Virus record (IMG/VR): IMGVR_UViG_3300049479_000217
Coordinates: 1 to 43,476 of that record
DNA from: a virus
Length of the DNA: 43,476 nucleotides
Strand: one strand, 5' to 3'
In this document: positions 22,220 to 28,804 of the stretch, piece by piece
Layout of the letters: each line of letters begins with the position of its first letter
Numbering within the stretch: the first letter of the stretch is position 1
Program-made: the position numbers and the translations under genes
The notes under the pieces: generated by a model
Database searches by the model: none
The model's input: the letters and a program-made list of their open reading frames with translations, nothing else
Told to the model about the DNA's origin: nothing

Positions 22220-23101
22220 TCAGCACCCAAGTGTCTGCAGGATTTTACCTTTGCGCTTCAACATCTGCTTGAACTCAAGCGCCTCGAAGAGCGCCTCGAC
22301 GTGAAGGGGAATGGGCGGACTCGACGCAAACCAGATCAGATCCGGAACGTCGTGCTCCAGCGTTACCAAACGCAGGTTAGCGAGGAAAGTCCCGGCATTG
22401 TCTTTCACCTTCGGGTGAAGGCAAATTCGGTCGGCACCGGTGAGTCCCGAGAAAACGTCCTCCTTGGGGCGACTTTCCTCGATAATTTTGACGGCAGTCT
22501 TCGGACCGATCTTAGGAATCCCTGCCACGTTATCGCTGGAATCACCGCTGAGCGCCTTGAAGTATTTGACCTCTGCCGGGAACACACCGAAGTGATTAAG
22601 CACGCCGTCAATGTCAACAAGCTCGATCTTCTTCGTCGAGCTAAACAGCAGGACCTTCACCCTGTTGCTAACTAACTGAAGCAAATCTTTGTCACAAGTT
22701 AAGATGTGAATTTCGTCGTAGGCCGTTGAATGACGTGAAATATGCGCGATTACGTCGTCAGCCTCGTAGCCTGGTGCCTTCGCGATCGTCATGCCCAGCG
22801 TGGGCAAAACTTCATCCAGCAGCAGGCTTTGATCGGCGTAGTGGGCAATGTCGCCACCCTCACGATTGGCCTTGTAGGCAGTTGACTCTTTCTTGCGCCA
22901 GTTGTTTCCACCTTCGGCGCAGGGAATCACGCAGCTATACTCTTCCTTCGCCATGATGGCAAAGAGTGCGTTTAGGAACCCCATTGTCCCGGTAACGGGA
23001 ATTCCGGCCGAAGTTGTGAGCTCACCGCAGGTGCGTGTGAGTGCAGATCGCGAGCGGTGGAACAGGGCGGAGCAGTCGATTAGCAGCAGGCGGTTCTTCA
23101 T
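22220..23101 (-). CDS. 5'-3' exonuclease / flap endonuclease
   Basis: 293 aa, Pol I N-terminal exonuclease family (T4 RNase H, T5 exonuclease). LLIDCSALFHR (Asp9), YKANRE (76-81), GYEADD (111-116), CDKD (136-139), GDSSDN (186-191) and the helix-hairpin IPKIGPKTA (195-203). Removes RNA primers and flaps. At the usual second FD metal site the sequence reads VIPCAEGG, so the Asp is apparently replaced, perhaps by Glu63. Overlaps the phosphoesterase gene by 4 bases. Confidence 0.9.
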   Translation of the reverse strand: MKNRLLLIDCSALFHRSRSALTRTCGELTTSAGIPVTGTMGFLNALFAIMAKEEYSCVIPCAEGGNNWRKKESTAYKANREGGDIAHYADQSLLLDEVLPTLGMTIAKAPGYEADDVIAHISRHSTAYDEIHILTCDKDLLQLVSNRVKVLLFSSTKKIELVDIDGVLNHFGVFPAEVKYFKALSGDSSDNVAGIPKIGPKTAVKIIEESRPKEDVFSGLTGADRICLHPKVKDNAGTFLANLRLVTLEHDVPDLIWFASSPPIPLHVEALFEALEFKQMLKRKGKILQTLGC

Positions 23102-23790
23102 TGAGGGTCGGTTTCGATCTGAAAGAAGGTGTCTTGGGTGGCGTTGTAGGCAGTTAGCACTCCGGTTTTGTACGCAAGAGTGTCAATGCAAATACCGTTC
23201 GGAATTCGGTAGGGCAATGCGCCTTTCGGAGTGTGACCGAAGACAACTTTCTTGAGGTTCGGGGTCCACTTTTCAAATTGCGGCCCATCGTCCAGAAAGG
23301 GTTTCCGCATCCATAGAAATTGCTCTCGAAGGAAGTGCGTCCCCATCATCGTTTGGGGATCCTCACCAGGCGGGCACCCTGCGTGCGTAAACAGTGTGTC
23401 ACCGATTACAGCGTAGTACGGCAGCTCGCGAAGCCATTCGGCGTGTTTCCGTAGTTTTTCGAAATCTTCCCAGTTTCCACCATTCTTGACCCAGTCTTCC
23501 CACCCGCAACCCTCGTCAGCGTTTAGAAACATCTGCTCGTGATTGCCACGAATCACGGTGAATGCCTCAAGACCGTTGCGAGTGGGATCCTCGAGAAGGC
23601 AGCGAGTGAGTTCCAGGACGACCAAGTCCTCCCCGCCACGATCAATCAAGTCGCCAAGAAGAATGACATGGGCTCCGCTGTCGCGAACCCAGTCAAGAAA
23701 CATTAGGTAAGGTTCTGCAGTTGCGTGAATGTCACCAACGGCGATCACGTCGCCGGGATTGATAACATCGCAGAAGTTAAAAATATCCAT
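23098..23790 (-). CDS. PPP-family metallophosphoesterase
   Basis: 230 aa. GDIH (19-22), GDLIDRG (46-52), GNHE (82-85), THAG and FGHTP give all metal ligands of the lambda-phosphatase/PrpA-like family. Substrate may be phosphoprotein or diadenosine polyphosphate. ATG 23790 overlaps the kinase stop; the frame to 23793 begins with TTG and is less likely. Confidence 0.85.
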   Translation of the reverse strand: MDIFNFCDVINPGDVIAVGDIHATAEPYLMFLDWVRDSGAHVILLGDLIDRGGEDLVVLELTRCLLEDPTRNGLEAFTVIRGNHEQMFLNADEGCGWEDWVKNGGNWEDFEKLRKHAEWLRELPYYAVIGDTLFTHAGCPPGEDPQTMMGTHFLREQFLWMRKPFLDDGPQFEKWTPNLKKVVFGHTPKGALPYRIPNGICIDTLAYKTGVLTAYNATQDTFFQIETDPQ

Positions 23791-24248
23791 CAAAAGATAA
23801 AGTTGATTCGATCAAAAGATTCGTTATAGATGTTCTTCAGAGAAGCGTTCAGCTTCTGGTGCATGGTGCGAATCACATGCTCGGGAACTTTGCGAGTCCG
23901 AGAAGCGTTGCGCTTCAGGCAGGTTTCAACAGTCGGGTTGACGACCACGGCTTCAATCTTGGTGTAACCGTAAGACTTCAGAAGAGCGATAGCCTCCTTC
24001 CGATAAGACGCTCGATAATGAGTACCGTCCAGAATAACAGGCATACCGCAAGCTTCAGAAACCAGTTCCTCAATTCGGTCCTGGATTTCCACCCAGTTGC
24101 CCTGGATATCAGCGGACCCGTAGAGTTCAGCGCGGATGTCGTCACCGGAGATAACAAAAGCATTCTCAGACTCTGCCAGTTCGGAAGCAAAGGTGGATTT
24201 GCCGGAGCCAGGAGCTCCAACCATCACGTAAGCGCGGAATTCGTTCAT
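23790..24248 (-). CDS. P-loop kinase, polynucleotide-kinase-like
   Basis: 152 aa. Walker A GAPGSGKST (11-19), SGDDIRAELYG, then DGTHYRASYRK, and a lid-type Arg-rich segment (CLKRNASRTRKVP). It resembles the 5'-kinase half of T4 Pnk. The 3'-phosphatase half is absent; a separate HAD protein (19443-19835) could supply it. ATG is 6 bases from TATAGT; the frame to 24368 runs through the promoter and is rejected. Confidence 0.8.
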   Translation of the reverse strand: MNEFRAYVMVGAPGSGKSTFASELAESENAFVISGDDIRAELYGSADIQGNWVEIQDRIEELVSEACGMPVILDGTHYRASYRKEAIALLKSYGYTKIEAVVVNPTVETCLKRNASRTRKVPEHVIRTMHQKLNASLKNIYNESFDRINFIF

Positions 24249-24310
24249 GGTATAACTATAGCGTTTTTTGGCCGAAAGGTAAAGGGGGCAAACCGCCCTC
24301 CCAGGTACGG
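24249..24310 (-). promoter_or_regulatory. Leaderless promoter cassette, copy 9
   Basis: -35 TTTACC (24278-24283), 17-base spacer, -10 TATAGT (24255-24260), 6 bases to ATG 24248. Drives the kinase, phosphoesterase, exonuclease and 42-residue genes as one unit. Confidence 0.85.
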
Positions 24311-24535
24311 TTAACCGCCCTTTCGAGAAGCTTCGTAGAACCGCCAACGATCGAGCCACTCCTTCCAAGGGTTGGAATCGTCGATTACTCCTTGATCAAG
24401 GTTCACAAAGTCTTGAACGATTCGCGCAGCGTCCTGAAGATCTTCGTCACTCCATGGTTCTTTCGGGAAAATGTTCTGGTTAGGAGTTGCGAGTAGGAGG
24501 TTACGCAGCTTGGACTTTAGAATTTCTGTTGTCAC
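24311..24535 (-). CDS. Hypothetical protein, 74 aa
   Basis: Helical with a Trp-rich C-terminus (NPWKEWLDRWRFYEASRKGG). Overlaps the upstream nucleotidylyltransferase gene by 35 bases. Function unknown. Confidence 0.65.
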   Translation of the reverse strand: MTTEILKSKLRNLLLATPNQNIFPKEPWSDEDLQDAARIVQDFVNLDQGVIDDSNPWKEWLDRWRFYEASRKGG

Positions 24536-25037
24536 GGTGAAGCTCCTCTTTACGAAGGATCATAGCCAAGGCAGTCGCGTATTCATCTCCACCGTACAGA
24601 CCGATAAGATCCTGGAGGAATTCCTCCGCATCGATGAAGAATCGCATTTGCGTCGAAGAGTTGGTTCGGCGGTTGATGATTGTCGGACAGTCATAGACTT
24701 CTCCGAGTTTTCTCGCCATTTCCTGCTGATCGGAACCGAGAACAATCGCGGCTTCCTTCCAGTAGGAAGATTCTACAGCTTTTGAGACTGCTTCGTACGG
24801 GCTCTTGGCTTTGTTAAAGTATACCCGATTCATGTCCAGTTTCGCTTCTCGGCATAGGTGCGTTAGAAGAAGCACACGAAGGTCCCAATCGTTGTTTTTC
24901 ACTCCGTCGGACACGTAAACGTGGGCTTCATCGCCGTGGGCGAGCATCATTTGAATAAGCTCAATATGCCCCGAATGAGGTATATTCATCCGAGCAAAAG
25001 TTACGGTGCGCTCATAACGGATGGGTTGTTGTTTCAA
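24501..25037 (-). CDS. Nicotinamide-nucleotide adenylyltransferase-like protein
   Basis: About 178 aa of the HxGH nucleotidylyltransferase superfamily: TFARMNIPHSGHIELIQMM holds the HSGH motif, and IVLGSDQQEMARKL resembles the conserved nucleotide-site helix. NMNAT-type enzymes make NAD; other members make CDP-alcohols or CoA precursors. The frame opens at ATG 25067 inside the -10 box, so translation must start later; TTG 25037 after AGAGAAAAG is my choice, with low certainty. Confidence 0.75.
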   Translation of the reverse strand: MKQQPIRYERTVTFARMNIPHSGHIELIQMMLAHGDEAHVYVSDGVKNNDWDLRVLLLTHLCREAKLDMNRVYFNKAKSPYEAVSKAVESSYWKEAAIVLGSDQQEMARKLGEVYDCPTIINRRTNSSTQMRFFIDAEEFLQDLIGLYGGDEYATALAMILRKEELHRDNRNSKVQAA

Positions 25038-25098
25038 GATCGTCTTTTCTCTAACTATAGTAATCATACCGCGAAACGGTGTCTAAGTAAAGGCGGGT
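25038..25098 (-). promoter_or_regulatory. Leaderless-type promoter cassette, copy 10 (variant)
   Basis: Perfect hairpin GGGCGG-TTAA-CCGCCC after the HNH stop, then -35 TTTACT (25086-25091), 17-base spacer, -10 TATGAT (25063-25068). Here no start codon follows at 6 bases, so this copy would give an mRNA with a leader of about 18 bases. A second TATAGT (25054-25059) is also present. Confidence 0.75.
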
Positions 25099-25878
25099 TT
25101 ACCGTCTGTCTTGGGCGGTTAACCGCCCCTTCACCCATCCTAAGGGTTCTTCACCAGGGATGAACATTTTTTCGACAACTTGCTTCAGGTTTTTGTACCA
25201 CCTCATGCTCTTAGTTTTAGGTTCCACCCCAAACATAGGGTTATTGCTCCCGGCGACGGCCAAACTTTTCAGTTTACGGGTCTCCTCCAAGATAGGTTTT
25301 CTCCCGTTCCTCCACCCCTCGGGTAAATCGGAGTTTGGGGGTATCATTGTTTCTCGCTCACCATTGGTAATCCACACCCATTCATCAATCCTGAAGCAGT
25401 TTTCTCTCATTTTTTGGAGGGTCTCTTCTGAGGCTTTTTTGCCCTTCCTGCCTAGTCCGATTTTTCTTTTTCTCTCCTCCGAGTGGGGTCCTCGGATTTG
25501 CCCTCGATTTTTTGAGCCACCTGTCTTACCCATTTCGGAGTAAAATTCAAAAGATCGTTTCGGGAAGTTCGCTGTTCTGTTATGGTGGGCCTGCCACTTT
25601 ACACGTAGTGTTTCAAACAACGGGGGAAGAACTTCCCTAGGCACCATAGCAAAGCATTTCCTGCCGGTAACTTCACTCTGGATAACACCGGCAATCCAAT
25701 GCTGATAGGTTGTTAGTGACTGAGAGTTTAATGGAGTCAGTAAACCTCCCTCGCAGTCAGGGACTTCAATATGATGAATTTCTCTACCGTACCAATCCCA
25801 ATCTTCTTCTGATAAGCGAAGGTTAGCAATGTGGCAATCGTACAAAAAGTCGCTGTAAATGTCTTCTACAGAACGCAT
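25099..25878 (-). CDS. HNH-type homing endonuclease with NUMOD3 region
   Basis: 259 aa. HNH-like N-terminal part (REIHHIEVPDCEGG ... LTTYQHWIAG), then HSEERKRKIGLGRKGKK, a NUMOD3-type DNA-binding repeat, and a C-terminal WVWITNGERE...PEGWRNGR module seen in free-standing phage homing endonucleases. ATG 25878 follows a TATAAT box; the frame to 25962 overlaps the upstream gene. It marks the border of the AT-rich island and is probably a mobile gene. Confidence 0.75.
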   Translation of the reverse strand: MRSVEDIYSDFLYDCHIANLRLSEEDWDWYGREIHHIEVPDCEGGLLTPLNSQSLTTYQHWIAGVIQSEVTGRKCFAMVPREVLPPLFETLRVKWQAHHNRTANFPKRSFEFYSEMGKTGGSKNRGQIRGPHSEERKRKIGLGRKGKKASEETLQKMRENCFRIDEWVWITNGERETMIPPNSDLPEGWRNGRKPILEETRKLKSLAVAGSNNPMFGVEPKTKSMRWYKNLKQVVEKMFIPGEEPLGWVKGRLTAQDRR

Positions 25879-25899
25879 GACATCAGAATAACTAACGTT

Positions 25900-25905
25900 A
25901 TTATA
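25900..25905 (-). promoter_or_regulatory. -10 box for the homing endonuclease
   Basis: TATAAT on the minus strand, 21 bases upstream of ATG 25878, between the two genes. A weak CTTACC -35-like box lies 16 bases upstream. No hairpin accompanies it. Confidence 0.4.
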
Positions 25906-25939
25906 CCCGTGTCCGGTATGAGGTAAGTTAAAGTCTGTG

Positions 25940-26122
25940 CTAGCCGCCCTCCTCACTGTCAAACGTGAAATACTCGTAGATTTCGCTCATAACGCATTGC
26001 TCGATGTGCGCTATGATTGACCCTTCGTTCGGATTTTCCACGTGTTTGTGGGCTCGTGCGTATCCCCGTCTCACACCCTGCTCGATTGCCATCTCCAGGA
26101 TGACTCTAGTCTTCGGTTTCAT
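25940..26122 (-). CDS. Conserved hypothetical protein, 60 aa
   Basis: RVILEMAIEQGVRRGYARAHKH is a helical pattern I associate with a small cyanophage family; C-terminus acidic. Overlaps the upstream gene by 17 bases. Function unknown. Confidence 0.75.
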   Translation of the reverse strand: MKPKTRVILEMAIEQGVRRGYARAHKHVENPNEGSIIAHIEQCVMSEIYEYFTFDSEEGG

Positions 26123-26285
26123 CGTCGTCTCCCCACCTTAGAACAAGGTGATCATAGGTTCCTGCGAAGTAGTGGTAAAGTTGTCTGGCGAAGATCTCGT
26201 ACGGCTCGCCTTGCCCTTCGATTGCGGAAGTTACCGCCACTTGCCAGAAGATTCGAAGGTGGTCTTTTTCAGGGAGTGGTTTCAT
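26106..26285 (-). CDS. Hypothetical protein, 59 aa
   Basis: MKPLPEKDHLRIFWQVAVTS start, aromatic-rich middle (YEIFARQLYHYF) and acidic tail. ATGA-style overlap upstream. Function unknown; last gene of normal composition before the AT-rich island. Confidence 0.7.
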   Translation of the reverse strand: MKPLPEKDHLRIFWQVAVTSAIEGQGEPYEIFARQLYHYFAGTYDHLVLRWGDDDETED

Positions 26286-26452
26286 CGTACCCTACTATCA
26301 AAGATTTTCTTGAGTTCGTTATGAACTGTTCGCAGTTCATCGTACCCATTGTTAATAGTCAATAAATCTTTATTGTGCCCAAAAAGACTGAAAAGTTGTC
26401 GCAGTTGCTCTTCTGAGAGTGTGAGTTTGTAGTTCTTTTGGATTTCAATCAT
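26282..26452 (-). CDS. Hypothetical protein, 56 aa
   Basis: MIEIQKNYKLTLSEEQLRQL start, helical, Leu-rich. Overlaps both neighbours by 4 bases. Codon usage is clearly AT-rich, marking entry into the low-GC island. Function unknown. Confidence 0.65.
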   Translation of the reverse strand: MIEIQKNYKLTLSEEQLRQLFSLFGHNKDLLTINNGYDELRTVHNELKKIFDSRVR

Positions 26453-26619
26453 AGTTTATTCCTGTAAGTGTATGTAATTTCTCCAGTTTCCTTATTCATC
26501 AGGTGTGCCCAGTCAGTTGGAAGTGTATCACAACAATCCCGAAACTTTTCAGTTGAAGATACTTCCATCACAATAGGAAGATTGTTAGAATGATGATAAA
26601 AGATTGCTACAAGAGTCAT
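26449..26619 (-). CDS. Hypothetical protein, 56 aa
   Basis: MTLVAIFYHHSNNLPIVMEV start, small alpha/beta pattern, ends NKETGEITYTYRNKL. An AGGAA Shine-Dalgarno precedes the ATG, so it is leadered. Function unknown. Confidence 0.65.
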   Translation of the reverse strand: MTLVAIFYHHSNNLPIVMEVSSTEKFRDCCDTLPTDWAHLMNKETGEITYTYRNKL

Positions 26620-26691
26620 AAGAGGTTCCTGTGTGTATGAGAATATTATAAGGCACTCACAGGGTCTGCGGTGAGGTCTTGTGCCAGTTCT
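26620..26691 (-). promoter_or_regulatory. AT-island promoter element, copy 1
   Basis: Minus strand: ACTGGCACAAGACCTCACC, a variable part, then GTGCCTTATAATA (-10 box 26645-26650), CATACACACAGGAACC and ATG. Shares a 40-base pattern with copy 2. No clear -35 hexamer. Confidence 0.65.
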
Positions 26692-26877
26692 TCAAGTGTC
26701 AAGTCGTTCCCAAAACATATCAATCATACCACAATTTACTGATGTCCAGAAAACTTGATAGGATTTTCCATCAATAAACATAGTCGTGCCAGTTTGGTTC
26801 CTAATCTCATCAGGGTCAAGAATTTCTTGGGTTATCCAAAACTTCCAATCATTAAAGCATCTTATAAAATCACACAT
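26692..26877 (-). CDS. Hypothetical protein, 61 aa
   Basis: MCDFIRCFNDWKFWITQEIL start at ATG 26877 with GGAAC upstream; the frame to 26913 overlaps the promoter. Trp- and Phe-rich acidic protein. Function unknown. Confidence 0.65.
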   Translation of the reverse strand: MCDFIRCFNDWKFWITQEILDPDEIRNQTGTTMFIDGKSYQVFWTSVNCGMIDMFWERLDT

Positions 26878-26945
26878 TAAAGTTCCTTTGTTTGTCCTAC
26901 TATTATAAGGCATTTACAGGGTCTATGGTGAGGTCTTGTGCCAGT
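26878..26945 (-). promoter_or_regulatory. AT-island promoter element, copy 2
   Basis: Same arrangement as copy 1: ACTGGCACAAGACCTCACC, then TGCCTTATAATA with the -10 at 26902-26907, then a leader with AAAGGAAC before ATG 26877. Follows the stop of the pentapeptide-repeat gene. Confidence 0.65.
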
Positions 26946-27446
26946 TTAGGGAGTGTCCAGAAGTGCCTTGAGTGCTTCTTTGAGTTTCTTATTTTCTTCC
27001 TCAAGTTCTTTAACTTTTTGAGAAAGAGAAGTATCATCTTGAGTTTCTTCTTTCTTCTCAAGAATAGTTCCAGTTACATTAGCACCCTCAAGGTTAGCAC
27101 ACCTAAGGTTAGCATACTCAAGGTAAGCACCCCGAAGGTAAGCACCCACAAGGTTAGCATCCCTAAGGTTAGCATACCTAAGGTTAGCACCCCGAAGGTT
27201 AGCATCCACAAGGTCAGCACCCCGAAGGTTAGCACCCACAAGGTTAGCACCCCGAAGGTTAGCATCCACAAGGTCAGCACCCACAAGGTTAGCACCCCGA
27301 AGGTTAGCATCCACAAGGTCAGCACCCCGAAGGTTAGCACCCACAAGGTTAGCACCCCGAAGGTTAGCATCCACAAGGTCAGCACCCCGAAGGTTAGCAC
27401 CCACAAGGTAAGCACCAGGTTTGATTTCGTATCCGTTGATTTTCAT
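26946..27446 (-). CDS. Pentapeptide-repeat protein with C-terminal coiled coil
   Basis: 166 aa. Residues about 12-123 are consecutive A(N/D)LxG-type pentapeptides that would form a right-handed quadrilateral beta-helix; 135-163 is a Lys/Glu/Leu coiled coil for dimer formation. The DNA encoding the repeats is itself a tandem repeat of 15- and 30-base units, implying recent expansion. Pentapeptide proteins of the Qnr/MfpA type mimic DNA and protect gyrase; whether this one does is unknown. ATG 27446 follows a leader without a strong Shine-Dalgarno. Confidence 0.85.
   Translation of the reverse strand: MKINGYEIKPGAYLVGANLRGADLVDANLRGANLVGANLRGADLVDANLRGANLVGADLVDANLRGANLVGANLRGADLVDANLRGANLRYANLRDANLVGAYLRGAYLEYANLRCANLEGANVTGTILEKKEETQDDTSLSQKVKELEEENKKLKEALKALLDTP
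27085..27415 (-). repeat. Tandem DNA repeat inside pentapeptide gene
   Basis: Near-identical 15-base units of the type (plus strand) AAGGTTAGCACCCCG / AAGGTTAGCACCCAC alternate over about 330 bases. High nucleotide identity indicates recent duplication or slippage, so copy number may vary between relatives. Confidence 0.8.
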
Positions 27447-27516
27447 AAGAGGTGTCTGTGTGTATGAGAGTATTATAAGGCAAAACACACTCCATCACAA
27501 GGAGGAGTGTGCCAGT
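27447..27516 (-). promoter_or_regulatory. AT-island terminator-promoter element, copy 3
   Basis: Hairpin CACACTCC/GGAGTGTG (27486-27511) followed by TTTTG is an intrinsic terminator; within it TTGTGA (27495-27500) is 17 bases from TATAAT (27472-27477). The downstream leader CTCTCATACACACAG repeats that of copy 1. ACTGGCACA precedes it as in copies 1 and 2. Confidence 0.7.
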
Positions 27517-27702
27517 TTAGGGAGTGTCCTGATAATACATATCCTCTTCATATTTTACATAATCACTTTGAAGATAGTTAAAGAACTCTCCGTCTTCACT
27601 TCTCATAGTATAGCACCACTCATCAAAGATTTCTCCAATCCAATACCACCCGACTTGGATTTTTTCAAAGAAGTTCATAGGACGATTGTAGAGTTTAGTC
27701 AT
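27517..27702 (-). CDS. Hypothetical acidic protein, 61 aa
   Basis: MTKLYNRPMNFFEKIQVGWY start; Tyr- and Asp-rich C-terminus. Overlaps the upstream membrane gene by 4 bases. AT-rich codon usage. Function unknown. Confidence 0.65.
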   Translation of the reverse strand: MTKLYNRPMNFFEKIQVGWYWIGEIFDEWCYTMRSEDGEFFNYLQSDYVKYEEDMYYQDTP

Positions 27703-27872
27703 TTATCGTGAAACCAATTGTAAGCAATCATCCACAATACTCCCCAAGCAGTTCCAAACATAAACCACAAAACATACTGTGGAAAGAACAAAGCAACTAA
27801 CAGAACACCAAACCAAAGTGAAGGAACATAGATTGTTTTTAGAGATTTGATGTATTTGAGTAGTTTAGTCAT
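27699..27872 (-). CDS. Small membrane protein, 57 aa
   Basis: Two hydrophobic segments at about 17-30 and 32-50 separated by a short turn (FFPQ), with a basic N-terminus (MTKLLKYIKSLK). Overlaps both neighbours by 4 bases. Function unknown. Confidence 0.65.
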   Translation of the reverse strand: MTKLLKYIKSLKTIYVPSLWFGVLLVALFFPQYVLWFMFGTAWGVLWMIAYNWFHDK

Positions 27873-28036
27873 TCTTCATCCTCATTATAAAACTCATCCC
27901 AATCAGGATGAGGAAGTCCAGCAACTACCATTTCACCACATTCAGGACAGTGAAACATACCAATAGGAGCATCTTTGTAGATGTCTGCTGTTGGGTCAAA
28001 AGTGCATTTAGTCATTTCAATTTTGTAATTAGTCAT
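27869..28036 (-). CDS. Small zinc-knuckle protein, 55 aa
   Basis: FHCPECGEMVVAGLPHPDWD (29-48) holds CxxC and a His in a half zinc ribbon of a type widespread in small phage proteins. An internal Met (residue 8) is an alternative start. Function unknown. Confidence 0.65.
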   Translation of the reverse strand: MTNYKIEMTKCTFDPTADIYKDAPIGMFHCPECGEMVVAGLPHPDWDEFYNEDEE

Positions 28037-28042
28037 AAGTCT

Positions 28043-28204
28043 TTAAATAGTATGATACGAACTTAGGTGTTCATTAACATAAGCAATCGCTTTCTTAATA
28101 TCTCCATTTGTTGAGTATAATGCCTTCTTGCAATCCATTATCCCGGCACCAGTTATTTCACGCAACTCTTTAATTAACTTAGGGTCTTTATGAGGTTCAG
28201 TCAT
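28043..28204 (-). CDS. Elongation factor Ts N-terminal domain mini-protein, 53 aa
   Basis: Residues 10-42 read [20 protein letters not shown] followed by [13 protein letters not shown], an almost textbook EF-Ts N-terminal UBA-like domain, which in EF-Ts contacts the G domain of EF-Tu. Everything after that domain (the EF-Ts core) is absent, and the gene ends cleanly with TAA. It could bind EF-Tu without full nucleotide exchange. ATG overlaps the upstream stop by 4 bases. Confidence 0.8.
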   Translation of the reverse strand: MTEPHKDPKLIKELREITGAGIMDCKKALYSTNGDIKKAIAYVNEHLSSYHTI

Positions 28205-28401
28205 TTCAAGTTATCCATAAGAAATTGTTTGTAATCATCTTGTCCTTTATAATACTCATCGGAATAATCAGGATTATCAATTGTATAATCGGGCAACCAC
28301 TCCTTCAGTAGTTTTATCATTTCTATGACAAACCTTGGGTCGTGTAGTCCTCCCGTTTTTTTAAGATAATAGAAAAAGAAAGATTCTTTGTTTATACTCA
28401 T
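28201..28401 (-). CDS. Hypothetical protein, 66 aa
   Basis: [20 protein letters not shown] start; mixed charge, Tyr/Asp-rich C-terminus. Contains [13 protein letters not shown], similar in spirit to the PKLIKELRE start of its EF-Ts-like neighbour but not a repeat of that domain. Function unknown. Confidence 0.65.
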   Translation of the reverse strand: MSINKESFFFYYLKKTGGLHDPRFVIEMIKLLKEWLPDYTIDNPDYSDEYYKGQDDYKQFLMDNLK

Positions 28402-28583
28402 TTTTTCACCTCACAAGAAGCAATAAGTTTTACGATGTGATAGTATTCTTTGTAGTGCTCTGTATTATTCCATTCTTCATAGGCATCTTCTATTGTAAGA
28501 TAAATGTGCTGATTGGTCTTATGTAAATCAGCATAGACTTTACCATCCTGCCTCTTCAACATAATCACATAGAATTCAGTCAT
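28398..28583 (-). CDS. Hypothetical protein, 61 aa
   Basis: MTEFYVIMLKRQDGKVYADL start, beta strands then a helix (IEDAYEEWNNTEHYKEYY). Last AT-rich gene; it overlaps the normal-composition gene upstream by 4 bases, so the island border is sharp. Function unknown. Confidence 0.65.
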   Translation of the reverse strand: MTEFYVIMLKRQDGKVYADLHKTNQHIYLTIEDAYEEWNNTEHYKEYYHIVKLIASCEVKK

Positions 28584-28804
28584 TCTTCATCCTCTGCAAT
28601 TTTCCAGTGTTTGTCCTGCAAGTTTCCGAAACGGTTGGATCCAGTCCGAGTAGACACCCAGAAGAAGTATTTGCGGTTCTCGGATGCCAGAAACAACTCA
28701 CCGCCAGTGTCCTGTTCGACAATGCACAGTGGGTTGCCATCCATTGAGTTTGCTAGGCGATTCTTCGCCTTGGCGCTGAGTGCTTCGACTCTGACTTTCC
28801 TCAT
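28580..28804 (-). CDS. Conserved hypothetical protein, 74 aa
   Basis: RVEALSAKAKNRLANSMDGN and FFWVSTRTGSNRFGNLQDKH form a pattern like small cyanophage proteins. Basic N-terminus, beta-rich C-terminus. Overlaps the primase-like gene by 4 bases. Function unknown. Confidence 0.75.
   Translation of the reverse strand: MRKVRVEALSAKAKNRLANSMDGNPLCIVEQDTGGELFLASENRKYFFWVSTRTGSNRFGNLQDKHWKIAEDEE

Noticed and set aside
25038-25067. ATG 25067 as start of the NMN-adenylyltransferase-like gene
   Set aside because: The codon lies inside the -10 box of the promoter cassette, so it is not transcribed; an internal start is needed.
27085-27415. Regular short repeats considered as a CRISPR array
   Set aside because: Units are 15-30 bases with no unique spacers and encode A(N/D)LxG pentapeptides in frame.
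26892-27467. Plus-strand reading frame with endless KVSTPKVS repeats, and a minus frame [10 protein letters not shown]
   Set aside because: Both are other-frame readings of the tandem DNA repeat of the pentapeptide gene; only the pentapeptide frame gives a known fold and a start with promoter.
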